NCBI GenBank assembly: GCA_905234125.1
Contig: CAJOGQ010000024.1
Span: 1-32,321, forward strand
Length of the DNA: 32,321 nt
From: an uncultured Bacteroidaceae bacterium
GTDB taxonomy: Bacteria > Bacteroidota > Bacteroidia > Bacteroidales > Bacteroidaceae
Reading direction: 5' to 3'
Below are positions 24,560 to 31,859 of this stretch, in pieces. How positions within the stretch are numbered: the first letter of the stretch is position 1; each line of letters starts with the position of its first letter. The notes beneath the pieces are model-generated. The model worked only from the letters and a program-made list of their open reading frames with translations, had not been told where the DNA came from and searched no databases. Both the position numbers and the translations under genes were made by a program.

Positions 24560-24832
24560 TTAGTTGACAGCTGTGTCAAGACCTGCACCGGCCTTAAACT
24601 TAACCACCTTCTTAGCAGGAATGGAGATTTTAGCCTTGGTTGCTGGGTTGATACCTTCGTGAGCTGGACGTTCAATAACTGAGAATGTTCCGAAACCGAT
24701 GAGTGGAATCTTTTCACCAGCCTTGAGTCCTTCAACAATTGCGTCAATACAAGCATCAAGAGCTTTCTTTGCTTCTGGCTTGCTCAAACCTGCCTTACCA
24801 GCGATGGCATTTACGAGATCTGTCTTGTTCAT
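24560..24832 (-). CDS. HU-family DNA-binding protein
   Basis: 90 residues from the ATG at 24832, the standard HU length and start (MNKTDLVNAIAGKAGLSK). The frame is open 57 codons further upstream, but that part covers the promoter and leader and does not resemble HU. Family features: dimerisation helices (PEAKKALDACIDAIVEGLKAGEKI), IPLIGFGTFSVIERPAHEGINPATK (the start of the DNA-binding arm), and ISIPAKKVVKFKAGAGLD. It bends and compacts DNA as a dimer. It is monocistronic, with its own promoter and terminator and a leader of about 100 nt. Confidence 0.96.
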   Translation of the reverse strand: MNKTDLVNAIAGKAGLSKPEAKKALDACIDAIVEGLKAGEKIPLIGFGTFSVIERPAHEGINPATKAKISIPAKKVVKFKAGAGLDTAVN

Positions 24833-24939
24833 AAAGTTAATTATTAAATTAGGTTTATAAATAAAGTTGATTGGGTTGTTTATCTCTTGCAGAGCCCTTA
24901 AAATAGGCTTCAATGGGTTGCCCATCAGCAACTTTGTTG

Positions 24940-24970
24940 CAAATATAAGGCATATATTTTCGTAAACAAA
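24940..24970 (-). promoter_or_regulatory. HU gene promoter
   Basis: Minus strand TATATTTG (complement of 24940-24947) has TTTG (complement of 24967-24970) 19 bp upstream. The predicted start is about 100 nt before the HU ATG. Confidence 0.7.
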
Positions 24971-25025
24971 TAAAAATGGCAAAAAAATGTTGAAAAAACT
25001 CAAAAAAAACTTTATTTTCCTTCAT

Positions 25026-25060
25026 TTTGCCCTTTAATAGGCGGAAAATCCGTAATTTTG
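25026..25060 (+). promoter_or_regulatory. Promoter of the rhomboid-EEP operon
   Basis: TAATTTTG at 25053-25060 matches TAnnTTTG. TTTG at 25026-25029 lies 23 bp upstream, at the long end of the usual range. Confidence 0.55.
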
Positions 25061-25111
25061 CACCCAAATTAAGAAAGTGAGACATATAATAATAATAAAT
25101 GTAGGGATTGT

Positions 25112-26077
25112 ATGAGAATGACTCCTGCCGTCAAGGTAATTTTGATTATAAATGTAGTGTTCTACGTGTTGACTTACTGGGTCACCCCCTTCGTTGCTTT
25201 GGACGGACACACTGACTGGTTCCTCAACTTCAATGCGCTGCATCCGATAGGGTATAGCGGTTTTGCCATCTACCAGTACATCACTTATATGTTCATGCAT
25301 GGTGGTTGGTGGCATCTGTTCTTCAACATGTGGTCGTTGATGATTTTTGGCAATGCTGTCGAACAGCAGATTGGTACCAAACGTTTTTGGTTCTACTATC
25401 TGATGTGTGGCATCGGAAGTGCTTTGGTCAACCAATTCATCACCTTCTTGGGCATCATTCCACCTTCTCAATTGGTGGGTGCATCTGGTGCCATCTATGG
25501 CGTCATGGCAGCGGCAGCCTTCTTCTTCCCGAACGCAAGGCTGTTCATCATCCCCATCCCATTCCCCATCAAACTGAAATACTTGGTAGGTTTCTATACG
25601 CTTGTGGAGATGTATCTCGGCATTACGTCCATCGATGGTGTGGCACACTTTGCCCACTTGGGAGGCATTTTGGTGGGAGCCATCATCCTCTTCATCTGGC
25701 GAATGCAGGAGAAGAGGCAGCCAAAGAACGGAGGAGGATACTACAGAAACGCCTCTTCTTCCTATGGCTCTTCATCCTATGGTTCTTCTTCCTATAGTTC
25801 TTCATCCTACGGCTCTTCATCCCACTACGACAAGGAAGAGGGCTTCTGGGACAAGTTGAAGAAGGGCTTTAGTGGCAAACGCACTCCCAAAATGCGTGTG
25901 ATGAATGTGCGTGAAACCAATCACGAGGATCATGAATACAATCGCAAGAAGGTGCAGGACAATGAGGAGATAGACCGTATTCTTGACAAAATCCGCAAGA
26001 ACGGTTATCAGAATTTGTCTGACAGCGAGAAGGCCACGCTTTTCAATGCGAGCAAAAAAATGAGGGGAGAGGAATGA
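25112..26077 (+). CDS. Rhomboid intramembrane serine protease with repetitive Ser-rich tail
   Basis: 321 residues. The rhomboid core (~1-200) has about six membrane helices, with HGGWWHLFFNMWSL (the conserved loop/His-Asn region), the catalytic Ser in QLVGASGAIYGVMAA (Ser131), and the catalytic His in VAHFAHLGG (His184). A Ser/Tyr linker (~213-240) of near-identical SSSYG units comes from a 15-bp tandem repeat. A cytoplasmic tail follows, ending with a small helical segment (IDRILDKIRKNGYQNLSDSEKATLFNASKKM), as seen in DUF6576-type tails of Bacteroidota rhomboids. Its stop overlaps the next ATG (ATGA), so the EEP-family protein is translationally coupled. The natural substrate is unknown. Confidence 0.95.
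   Translation: MRMTPAVKVILIINVVFYVLTYWVTPFVALDGHTDWFLNFNALHPIGYSGFAIYQYITYMFMHGGWWHLFFNMWSLMIFGNAVEQQIGTKRFWFYYLMCGIGSALVNQFITFLGIIPPSQLVGASGAIYGVMAAAAFFFPNARLFIIPIPFPIKLKYLVGFYTLVEMYLGITSIDGVAHFAHLGGILVGAIILFIWRMQEKRQPKNGGGYYRNASSSYGSSSYGSSSYSSSSYGSSSHYDKEEGFWDKLKKGFSGKRTPKMRVMNVRETNHEDHEYNRKKVQDNEEIDRILDKIRKNGYQNLSDSEKATLFNASKKMRGEE
25753..25827 (+). repeat. 15-bp coding tandem repeat in the rhomboid tail
   Basis: About five degenerate copies of a 15-bp unit near TCTTCATCCTATGGC encode SSSYG repeats. Such tracts can change copy number without frameshift because the unit is a multiple of three. Confidence 0.8.
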
Positions 26078-27150
26078 AACTGCTGAAGAAAATACCCCTG
26101 TTCATCTTCATTGCCATCAACCTCCTTTTTGTGGTGGCAATGATTTTTTGTGCCTACACCTCCATGCTCCCACCTCAGGACTATCCCAAATTCTCTTACT
26201 TTGGGCTGATGTTCCCTGTTTTTCTTGCTGTCAACATCCTCTTTGTCCTGTTCTGGCTCGTGTTCAAGTGGAAGTGCATCATCATCCCTGTCGTGGGGAT
26301 GTTGCTTTGTGCGCAGAGCATCCGTGCCTACATTCCTATCAATGTGGAGGTGAATCCTCCAGCTGGGTGTCTCAAAGTCTTGTCTTATAATGTGATGAGC
26401 TTTGGCGATGACAAGAGCATGCCTTGGGAAGAGAATCCCATTGTCCAGTATCTGGCCAAGAGCGATGCTGACTTCATTTGTCTGCAAGAGGCGACGAACT
26501 CTTACGTTGAGAAGGCCTTCGCCTCTCTTGAGAATCTCTATCCCTATCGCCACATCGAGAAAGACCCTGACAGTTTCGTGGCCTTTCTGTCGAAATATCC
26601 CATTGTTTCCAGCAAGAGGATTGACTATGAGTCCATCAACAACTGCTCCATTGCGTATGAAGTTGCTGTCGAGGGTGACACCGTCGTCTTCATCAACAAC
26701 CATCTCGAGTCCTATCGCTTGAGTCCTGAAGACAAGGAAGATTACCGTTCCATCATTCGCAACTACAAGAACCCGGAGGAGAACCACTCCGAAACCAAAT
26801 ACATCAGTCTGACGGAGAAACTTTCCATGCACGACTCCATTCGTGGCATCCAGACTGACTCTGTAGCCAAATTCATCGAGGGGAACAAGCATCGCCCCAT
26901 GATCGTGTGTGGTGATTTCAACACTTCGCCGATCTCCTACACCCATCGCCGACTGACTGAATATCTGAACGATGCCTACACCCGGACTGGCAATGGGGTG
27001 GGGAACAGTTACAACCGCAGTGGCATGTATTTCCGCATCGACAACATTCTGGTCAGTCCTGACATCACACCCTATGGGGCAATCGTGGATAAGTCCATCA
27101 AGACAAGCGACCATTACCCCATTTTCTGCTTTATTAAATGGAAAGAATAA
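26074..27150 (+). CDS. Membrane-anchored endonuclease/exonuclease/phosphatase (EEP) family protein
   Basis: 358 residues. Three N-terminal membrane helices (~8-28, 43-65, 69-87) are followed by an EEP catalytic domain (~100-358). Motifs: LKVLSYNVMSFG (metal-site Asn), DFICLQEATN (metal-binding Glu), INNHLES (catalytic-region His), VCGDFNTSP (Asp-x-Asn), YFRIDNILVS, and KTSDHYPIFCFI (final Asp-His). All key residues appear intact. The family hydrolyses phosphodiester bonds in DNA, RNA, lipids or inositol phosphates; with this anchor the domain probably faces the periplasm, so a lipid or extracellular nucleic acid is likelier than chromosomal DNA. It overlaps the rhomboid gene by 4 bp, an arrangement I believe recurs in Bacteroidales. 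Confidence 0.9.
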   Translation: MKLLKKIPLFIFIAINLLFVVAMIFCAYTSMLPPQDYPKFSYFGLMFPVFLAVNILFVLFWLVFKWKCIIIPVVGMLLCAQSIRAYIPINVEVNPPAGCLKVLSYNVMSFGDDKSMPWEENPIVQYLAKSDADFICLQEATNSYVEKAFASLENLYPYRHIEKDPDSFVAFLSKYPIVSSKRIDYESINNCSIAYEVAVEGDTVVFINNHLESYRLSPEDKEDYRSIIRNYKNPEENHSETKYISLTEKLSMHDSIRGIQTDSVAKFIEGNKHRPMIVCGDFNTSPISYTHRRLTEYLNDAYTRTGNGVGNSYNRSGMYFRIDNILVSPDITPYGAIVDKSIKTSDHYPIFCFIKWKE

Positions 27151-27152
27151 GC

Positions 27153-27174
27153 GTTTGTTTGTGAAGAAACAAAC
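27153..27174 (+). terminator. Terminator after the EEP gene
   Basis: GTTTGTTT-GTGAAG-AAACAAAC is a perfect 8-bp stem beginning 2 bp after the stop codon, followed by ATTTAA. Confidence 0.6.
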
Positions 27175-27210
27175 ATTTAATGGTGCTTAAGTGAAGATTT
27201 TTGTGTGAAA

Positions 27211-27244
27211 TTGATACCTATTTCTAAAAAAATACATACCTTTG
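27211..27244 (+). promoter_or_regulatory. secDF promoter
   Basis: TACCTTTG at 27237-27244 matches TAnnTTTG, with TTG at 27211-27213 (23-bp gap). Transcription should start near 27251, leaving a leader of about 158 nt before the secDF ATG. Confidence 0.6.
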
Positions 27245-27308
27245 CACCTTGAATTGTCCCGATTTCTTCACATTATTATATATAAAGAGGAGATTTGGGG
27301 CATTTTAT

Positions 27309-27347
27309 GGGCTATGTGATGTCGGTTTTTCGGCATAAGACAAGCCC
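27309..27347 (+). promoter_or_regulatory. Structured element in the secDF leader
   Basis: An outer stem GGGCT/AGCCC (27309-27313 with 27343-27347) encloses an inner stem ATGTCGG/TCGGCAT with a TTTT loop. All seven inner pairs form, two of them G-U. It is not followed by a U-run, so it is unlikely to be a terminator. It could be a cis-regulatory leader structure; no known riboswitch class is recognised. Confidence 0.4.
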
Positions 27348-27408
27348 TCTCAAAATTGACAAAAAGCAACATATAACAATCAAAATAATTAATTAATTTA
27401 TCAACAAA

Positions 27409-30400
27409 ATGCAAAACAAGGGATTTGTAAAGTTTTTAGCAGTGGCGTTGACCCTCATCTGCCTCTTCTACCTTTCCTTCTCTGTTGCCACAAGTTACGT
27501 GGAGAACAAAGCAGCGGAAATGGATGAGGAGGAAGCAGAGTTGTACTTGGATTCGTTGAACTCGACTCCATTCTACTTGGGTAGCTACACGCTGAAGGAC
27601 TGCCGCGAGACAGCAATCGGCCTTGGTCTTGACTTGAAGGGTGGTATGAACGTCATCCTCGAAGTGAGCGTGCCTGAAGTTGTCAAAGCATTGGCAGACC
27701 ACAAAACTGACGAGGCTTTCCTGAAGTCTGTTGACGAAGCAGCCAAGGAAGCACAAGAGAGTCAGAGCGATTTCATCACACTTTTTGTCAAGGCTTATAA
27801 AAAGAATGCTTCTGGTAAGCCACTTGCGACAATTTTCGCCACCCAGCAACTCAAGGGTAAGGTGAATACCAACAGCAGCGACGCTGATGTGGAAAAGGTG
27901 CTTCGCCAGAGTGTGGACGAGGCCGTGGACAACGCGTTCCTCGTGCTCCGTACCCGTATTGACCGCTTTGGTGTCGTTCAGCCCAACATTCAGAAGATTG
28001 AAGGTCAGAGCGGACGCATCATGGTCGAGCTTCCTGGCATCAAGGAGCCAGAGCGTGTACGTAAGTTGCTCCAGGGTAGTGCGAACCTCGAGTTCTGGGA
28101 GACATACGATGCTCCTCAGGTGACTCCTTACCTCTCACAGCTCAATGCGGCTCTCCGCAATGGTGGCGTGAGCGAGGAGGCTGCCGATTCTGTGGCTGCT
28201 GACACAGTGGCTACTGAGCAGGTGGCAGAGAAGGTCGATTCAGCCAAGAACGGCACCAACGTGCTGGCTCAGGTGAATGCTTCTGAAGAGCCTACAGTTG
28301 CTTCCAAGGCTTCTGAGGCTGCCAAGAAGGAGAATCCTCTCTTCGCCATGCTTCAGCCCACAGGTGCTCAGCGTGGTTGTATGGTGGGTTTTGCCCAGGC
28401 ACTCGACACCGCTGAGATCAATGCCATCCTCAATTCTGATTTGGCCAAGCAGATTTTCCCTGCCGACCTCTCTCTCAAGTGGGGTGTGAAGTCTTACGAC
28501 AAGGCAGGCAAGATCTTCGAACTCTATGCCATCCGCATCACGGGTCAGAATGGCCGTGCACCTCTCGAGGGTGAAGTGGTGACAGAGGCCAAGGACGAGT
28601 ATGACCAGTTTGGTAACCCTGTCGTGACCATGAAGATGAACACGGAAGGTGCTCGTAAGTGGGCTGCGCTCACTGAGGCCAACGTGAACCACTGTGTGGC
28701 AGTTGTGCTCGACAACCTCGTGTACAGCGCTCCTAACGTGCAGAACAAGATTGATGGTGGTAACACCCAGATTTCTGGTAGCTTCACCACCACCGAGACC
28801 AAGGACTTGGCCAACGTGCTTCAGTCTGGTAAGATGCCTGCTCCTGCTTCCATCATTCAGGAGGACATCGTAGGTCCTACCCTCGGTGCTCAGTCCATCA
28901 AGGCAGGTTTCATTTCTTGCATCGTCGCCTTCATCGTGCTGATGTTCTACATGGTTCTCATGTACGGTGTGCGTGAAGGTATGGTGGCCAACTGCGCCCT
29001 GATGCTCAACTTCTTCTTCTCATTCGGTATCCTCACCTCCCTCGGTGCAGCCTTGACCATGTCTGGTATCGCAGGTATGGTGCTCACCCTCGGTATGGCC
29101 GTCGATGCCAACGTGCTCATCTACGAGCGCACCAAGGAAGAGATGCGTGGAGGCAAGAACATCGTTGCCGCTGTGTCAGCAGGTTACAGCAACGCTTTCT
29201 CAGCCATCTTCGACTCTAACGTGACAACCATCCTTACGGGTGTCATCCTTTATAACTTCGGTACTGGTCCAATCAAGGGTTTCGCAACAACCCTCATCAT
29301 CGGTATCGTCTGCTCCTTCTTCACGGCTGTTTGGTTGACCCGTATCGCCTACGAGCACTTCCTCAACCGTGGCAAGTGGCAAGACCTTAAGTTCACCACC
29401 AAGTTCTCGCAGAACATGATGAAGGACACGAAGTTCAACTTCATGGGCAACTACAAGAAGTCCTTCATGATCTTCGGAGCTTTCCTCCTCATCTGCCTGG
29501 CCAGCTTCGGCATCCGTGGTTTGAGCCAGTCCATCGACTTCACAGGTGGTCGCAACTACAAGGTTGAGTTCGTCAAGGTGGTTGAGCCAGAGGCTGTCAA
29601 GAACGCCATCGTGAAGAAGTTCGAGGCCAACAACAAGAACGACGAGGCCATCAACGTGACTGTCATCGCTCTGGGTACAGAGGGCAACAATGTTCGTGTA
29701 TCGACCAACTTCAACATTCAGGACAACAGTTCTGAGGCCGACACGAAGATTGAGTCACTCCTCTACCAGGCATTTGTCGATGGTGGCATGGTCGACGCTT
29801 CTGTCACCGAAGAGGCATTCCTCGACCGCGACAACCGTGCAGGTGGTTCAATCGTGTCTTCTCAGAAGGTGGGGCCAGCTATTGCATCCGATATCCTTCG
29901 TGGTGCTGTGCTCTCCGTACTCTTCGCCATCGTGGTTATCTTCGTCTATATCCTCATCCGCTTCCGCAATGTGGCATACTCAGTCGGCTCTATCGTGGCT
30001 CTGACGCTCGATACCGTGCTCGTCATCGGTATGTTCTCCATCTGCTACGGTTGGATTGGATTCTCCCTCGAGGTTGACCAGACGTTCATCGGTGCCATCC
30101 TGACCGTGATCGGTTACTCCATCAACGATAAGGTGGTCATCTTCGACCGTATCCGCGAAGTCTTCAAGAACTATCCGAAGCGTGACCGTCAGCGCATCTT
30201 CAACGATGCCTTGAACAGCACCCTCGCACGTACCATCAACACCTCCGTATCTACGTTCATCGTGCTGTTGGTTATCTTCGTGCTCGGTGGCGACAGCATC
30301 CGCGCCTTCTCCTTCGCCATGATGCTGGGTGTCATCATCGGAACCAGTTCTTCACTCTTCATCGCCGCTCCTACTGCCTACCTCGTCATGGGTGCCCGCA

Positions 30401-30438
30401 TCAAGGAGGCTGAAGAAGAGACTGAACCAGCTAAGTAA
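27409..30438 (+). CDS. secDF: Fused protein translocase subunit SecDF
   Basis: 1009 residues, the fused SecD-SecF form usual in Bacteroidota. It uses the proton gradient to help pull exported proteins through SecYEG. The SecD half has an N-terminal helix (~7-27), GLGLDLKGGMNVILEV (~71-86), a periplasmic P1 domain with an Ala/Glu/Lys-rich low-complexity insert (~250-305), and the helix block GAQSIKAGFISCIVAFIVLMFYMVLMYG to the TMAVDANVLIYERTKEE-type motif (GMAVDANVLIYERTKEE). The SecF half starts near 680 with helix FMIFGAFLLICLASFGI and DFTGGRNYKVEF, then GYSINDKVVIFDRIRE and LARTINTSVSTF. The protein lacks frameshifts. It is preceded by a long structured leader and followed by a strong terminator. 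Confidence 0.97.
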   Translation: MQNKGFVKFLAVALTLICLFYLSFSVATSYVENKAAEMDEEEAELYLDSLNSTPFYLGSYTLKDCRETAIGLGLDLKGGMNVILEVSVPEVVKALADHKTDEAFLKSVDEAAKEAQESQSDFITLFVKAYKKNASGKPLATIFATQQLKGKVNTNSSDADVEKVLRQSVDEAVDNAFLVLRTRIDRFGVVQPNIQKIEGQSGRIMVELPGIKEPERVRKLLQGSANLEFWETYDAPQVTPYLSQLNAALRNGGVSEEAADSVAADTVATEQVAEKVDSAKNGTNVLAQVNASEEPTVASKASEAAKKENPLFAMLQPTGAQRGCMVGFAQALDTAEINAILNSDLAKQIFPADLSLKWGVKSYDKAGKIFELYAIRITGQNGRAPLEGEVVTEAKDEYDQFGNPVVTMKMNTEGARKWAALTEANVNHCVAVVLDNLVYSAPNVQNKIDGGNTQISGSFTTTETKDLANVLQSGKMPAPASIIQEDIVGPTLGAQSIKAGFISCIVAFIVLMFYMVLMYGVREGMVANCALMLNFFFSFGILTSLGAALTMSGIAGMVLTLGMAVDANVLIYERTKEEMRGGKNIVAAVSAGYSNAFSAIFDSNVTTILTGVILYNFGTGPIKGFATTLIIGIVCSFFTAVWLTRIAYEHFLNRGKWQDLKFTTKFSQNMMKDTKFNFMGNYKKSFMIFGAFLLICLASFGIRGLSQSIDFTGGRNYKVEFVKVVEPEAVKNAIVKKFEANNKNDEAINVTVIALGTEGNNVRVSTNFNIQDNSSEADTKIESLLYQAFVDGGMVDASVTEEAFLDRDNRAGGSIVSSQKVGPAIASDILRGAVLSVLFAIVVIFVYILIRFRNVAYSVGSIVALTLDTVLVIGMFSICYGWIGFSLEVDQTFIGAILTVIGYSINDKVVIFDRIREVFKNYPKRDRQRIFNDALNSTLARTINTSVSTFIVLLVIFVLGGDSIRAFSFAMMLGVIIGTSSSLFIAAPTAYLVMGARIKEAEEETEPAK

Positions 30439-30461
30439 TATTCAGTGAAAAAAGAATAGTG

Positions 30462-30522
30462 AAAAGTGAAAAATCTATTCTGCCAACCACTCGGATGGGC
30501 GATACATAGGTTTTTCACTTTT
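30462..30522 (+). terminator. secDF terminator
   Basis: AAAAGTGAAAAATCTAT (30462-30478) pairs with ATAGGTTTTTCACTTTT (30506-30522) over 17 positions with one U-G pair, around a 27-nt loop. CTTTTTT follows. Confidence 0.75.
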
Positions 30523-30557
30523 CTTTTTTATCATAAAAGGTTTACAAACACAACGAT

Positions 30558-31457
30558 ATGAACAAGATTCGAGTAGTCATCGTTGGTTATGGCAATATTG
30601 GAAAATATGCCCTCGAAGCCATTGAAGCCTCTGAGGACATGGAGTGTGTGGGCGTCGTTCGTCGCAATGGCGAAGCCAACAAGCCCGCCGAACTGGCCAA
30701 CTATCCAGTAGTCAAGAACATCTCCGAGCTCAAGGATGTGCAGGTGGCCATCCTTGCCACCCCCACCCGCAAAGTGGAGGAATATGCCAAGCAGTGCCTC
30801 GCACTCGGCATCAACACCGTCGATTCCTTCGACATCCACACCCAGATTGTTGACCTCCGCCGTTCGCTCAGCGCTGTAGCCAAGGCCAACAACGCCGTCA
30901 GCATCATCTCCGCAGGTTGGGATCCAGGTTCCGACTCCATCGTCCGTTCGCTCATGGAGAGCCTCGCCCCCAAGGGAGTCAGCTACACCAACTTCGGTCC
31001 CGGCCGTTCCATGGGTCACTCCGTTGCCGTGCGTGCCATCGAGGGCGTGAAGGACGCACTCTCCATGACCATTCCCGTGGGCACAGGCATCCATCGCCGC
31101 ATGGTCTATGTGGAGCTTGAGGAAGGAGCCGACTTCAAGACCGTTGAGGCAGCCATCAAGGCCGACCCCTACTTCGTCAACGATGAGACCCACGTGACGC
31201 AGGTTCCTTCTGTCGATGCCCTCAACGATGTGGGTCATGGCGTCAACCTCGTCCGCAAGGGCGTCAGTGGCAAGACCCACAACCAGCTCTTCGAGTTCGA
31301 CATGAAGATCAACAACCCTGCCCTCACAGCTCAGGTGCTCGTCAACGTAGCCCGTGCTTCCCTCAAGCAGCAGCCCGGCGCCTACACCATGATTGAGATT
31401 CCCGTCATCGACATGCTCTGTGGCGACAAGGAAGAACTCATCCGTCACCTCGTGTAA
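30558..31457 (+). CDS. ddh: meso-diaminopimelate D-dehydrogenase
   Basis: 299 residues. It makes meso-diaminopimelate in one NADPH-dependent step from tetrahydrodipicolinate, for lysine and peptidoglycan synthesis in the cytoplasm. The N-terminal Rossmann domain shows [19 protein letters not shown] (~4-22) and VVRRNGE. Family motifs follow: [83 protein letters not shown], and [18 protein letters not shown]. Length and motifs fit the Ddh family well. It is separated from secDF by a terminator; I could not find a clear promoter in the 35 bp before the start, so its transcription start is open. Confidence 0.97.
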   Translation: MNKIRVVIVGYGNIGKYALEAIEASEDMECVGVVRRNGEANKPAELANYPVVKNISELKDVQVAILATPTRKVEEYAKQCLALGINTVDSFDIHTQIVDLRRSLSAVAKANNAVSIISAGWDPGSDSIVRSLMESLAPKGVSYTNFGPGRSMGHSVAVRAIEGVKDALSMTIPVGTGIHRRMVYVELEEGADFKTVEAAIKADPYFVNDETHVTQVPSVDALNDVGHGVNLVRKGVSGKTHNQLFEFDMKINNPALTAQVLVNVARASLKQQPGAYTMIEIPVIDMLCGDKEELIRHLV

Positions 31458-31474
31458 CACACATATTATAAATA

Positions 31475-31494
31475 CTCAACTTTCGCAAGTTGAG
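31475..31494 (+). terminator. ddh terminator
   Basis: CTCAACTT-TCGC-AAGTTGAG is a perfect 8-bp stem with a tetraloop 17 bp after the ddh stop. There is little U-run after it. Confidence 0.6.
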
Positions 31495-31498
31495 TTAA

Positions 31499-31533
31499 GG
31501 AGCAAGGAGCGAGGGGCAAGGAGCAAGAGGATA
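31499..31533 (+). repeat. GA-rich intergenic repeat
   Basis: The repeat is built from units such as GGAGCAAGGAGCGAGGGGC and AAGGAGCAAGAGG. Its core is matched on the opposite strand at 2641-2676, inside the A-T-TE gene. Confidence 0.6.
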
Positions 31534-31548
31534 CCTTGCTCATACATA

Positions 31549-31651
31549 GCGAGAAGACAAACCAAGAGGTGAGAGAATGTGTAAGTGCATTCTCCCACCT
31601 CTTTCCGTTCTTATGCCATTGGCTCCCCCAAGTGGTGGGCAGGGGTCAACC
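31549..31651 (-). repeat. Right copy of ~103-bp two-hairpin dispersed repeat
   Basis: This is the reverse complement of the left copy (132-232), identical over 31549-31609. The main hairpin is 31564-31579 with 31588-31603. In minus orientation the repeat begins exactly at the last codon and stop of the smalltalk gene (GGTTGA at 31651-31646), so it may act as that gene's 3' end. Confidence 0.8.
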
Positions 31652-31753
31652 AATCAGTCCCATGCACGAAGTCGTGCCCATAGCAGTCAGCGCAGCCGTC
31701 AGAATCGAAATCGCAATCTGAATCACAGCCTTCCAAAATTCCTTGCTTTTCAT
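31646..31753 (-). CDS. Smalltalk protein (35-residue hydrophobic micro-protein)
   Basis: 35 residues, beginning MKSKEFWKAVIQIA with core ISILTAALTAMGTTSCM and ending GLIG. It has one hydrophobic helix and a Thr-Ser-Cys-Met tail. This matches the Bacteroidales family that NCBI calls 'smalltalk', whose members are about 30-40 residues. To my knowledge they are usually found beside an HU-like DNA-binding gene and an amidase gene. Here the HU-like gene is upstream (92-bp gap), and no amidase follows before ddh. The function is unknown. The Cys could be a lipid attachment or simply conserved. Confidence 0.85.
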   Translation of the reverse strand: MKSKEFWKAVIQIAISILTAALTAMGTTSCMGLIG

Positions 31754-31759
31754 TGCTTC

Positions 31760-31859
31760 TTTAGAGTTTAGGGTTTAGAGTTTAGAGATTAGGGGGAAGA
31801 CAAACATCGCGTTAGCCTACTCCCTCCCCATTACGGGGGAGGGTTGGGGAGAGGGTCTG
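31760..31859. repeat. Intergenic repeat cluster between HU-like and smalltalk genes
   Basis: TTTAGGG/TTTAGAG heptamers (31760-31796) are followed by CATCGCGTTAGCC (31805-31817, complement of 12359-12371). Then comes a G/C hairpin, CCCTCCCC-ATTAC-GGGGGAGGG (31821-31842), with GTTGGGGAGAGGG after it. Elements like these are common between Bacteroidales genes. Confidence 0.6.

Noticed and set aside
24833-25003. N-terminal 57-codon extension of the HU gene
   Set aside because: It covers a canonical promoter and leader; the HU family begins at MNKTDLV.
26008-27114. 368-codon antisense open frame opposite the EEP gene
   Set aside because: It lies wholly over a well-supported gene with intact catalytic motifs; the antisense protein has no family features.
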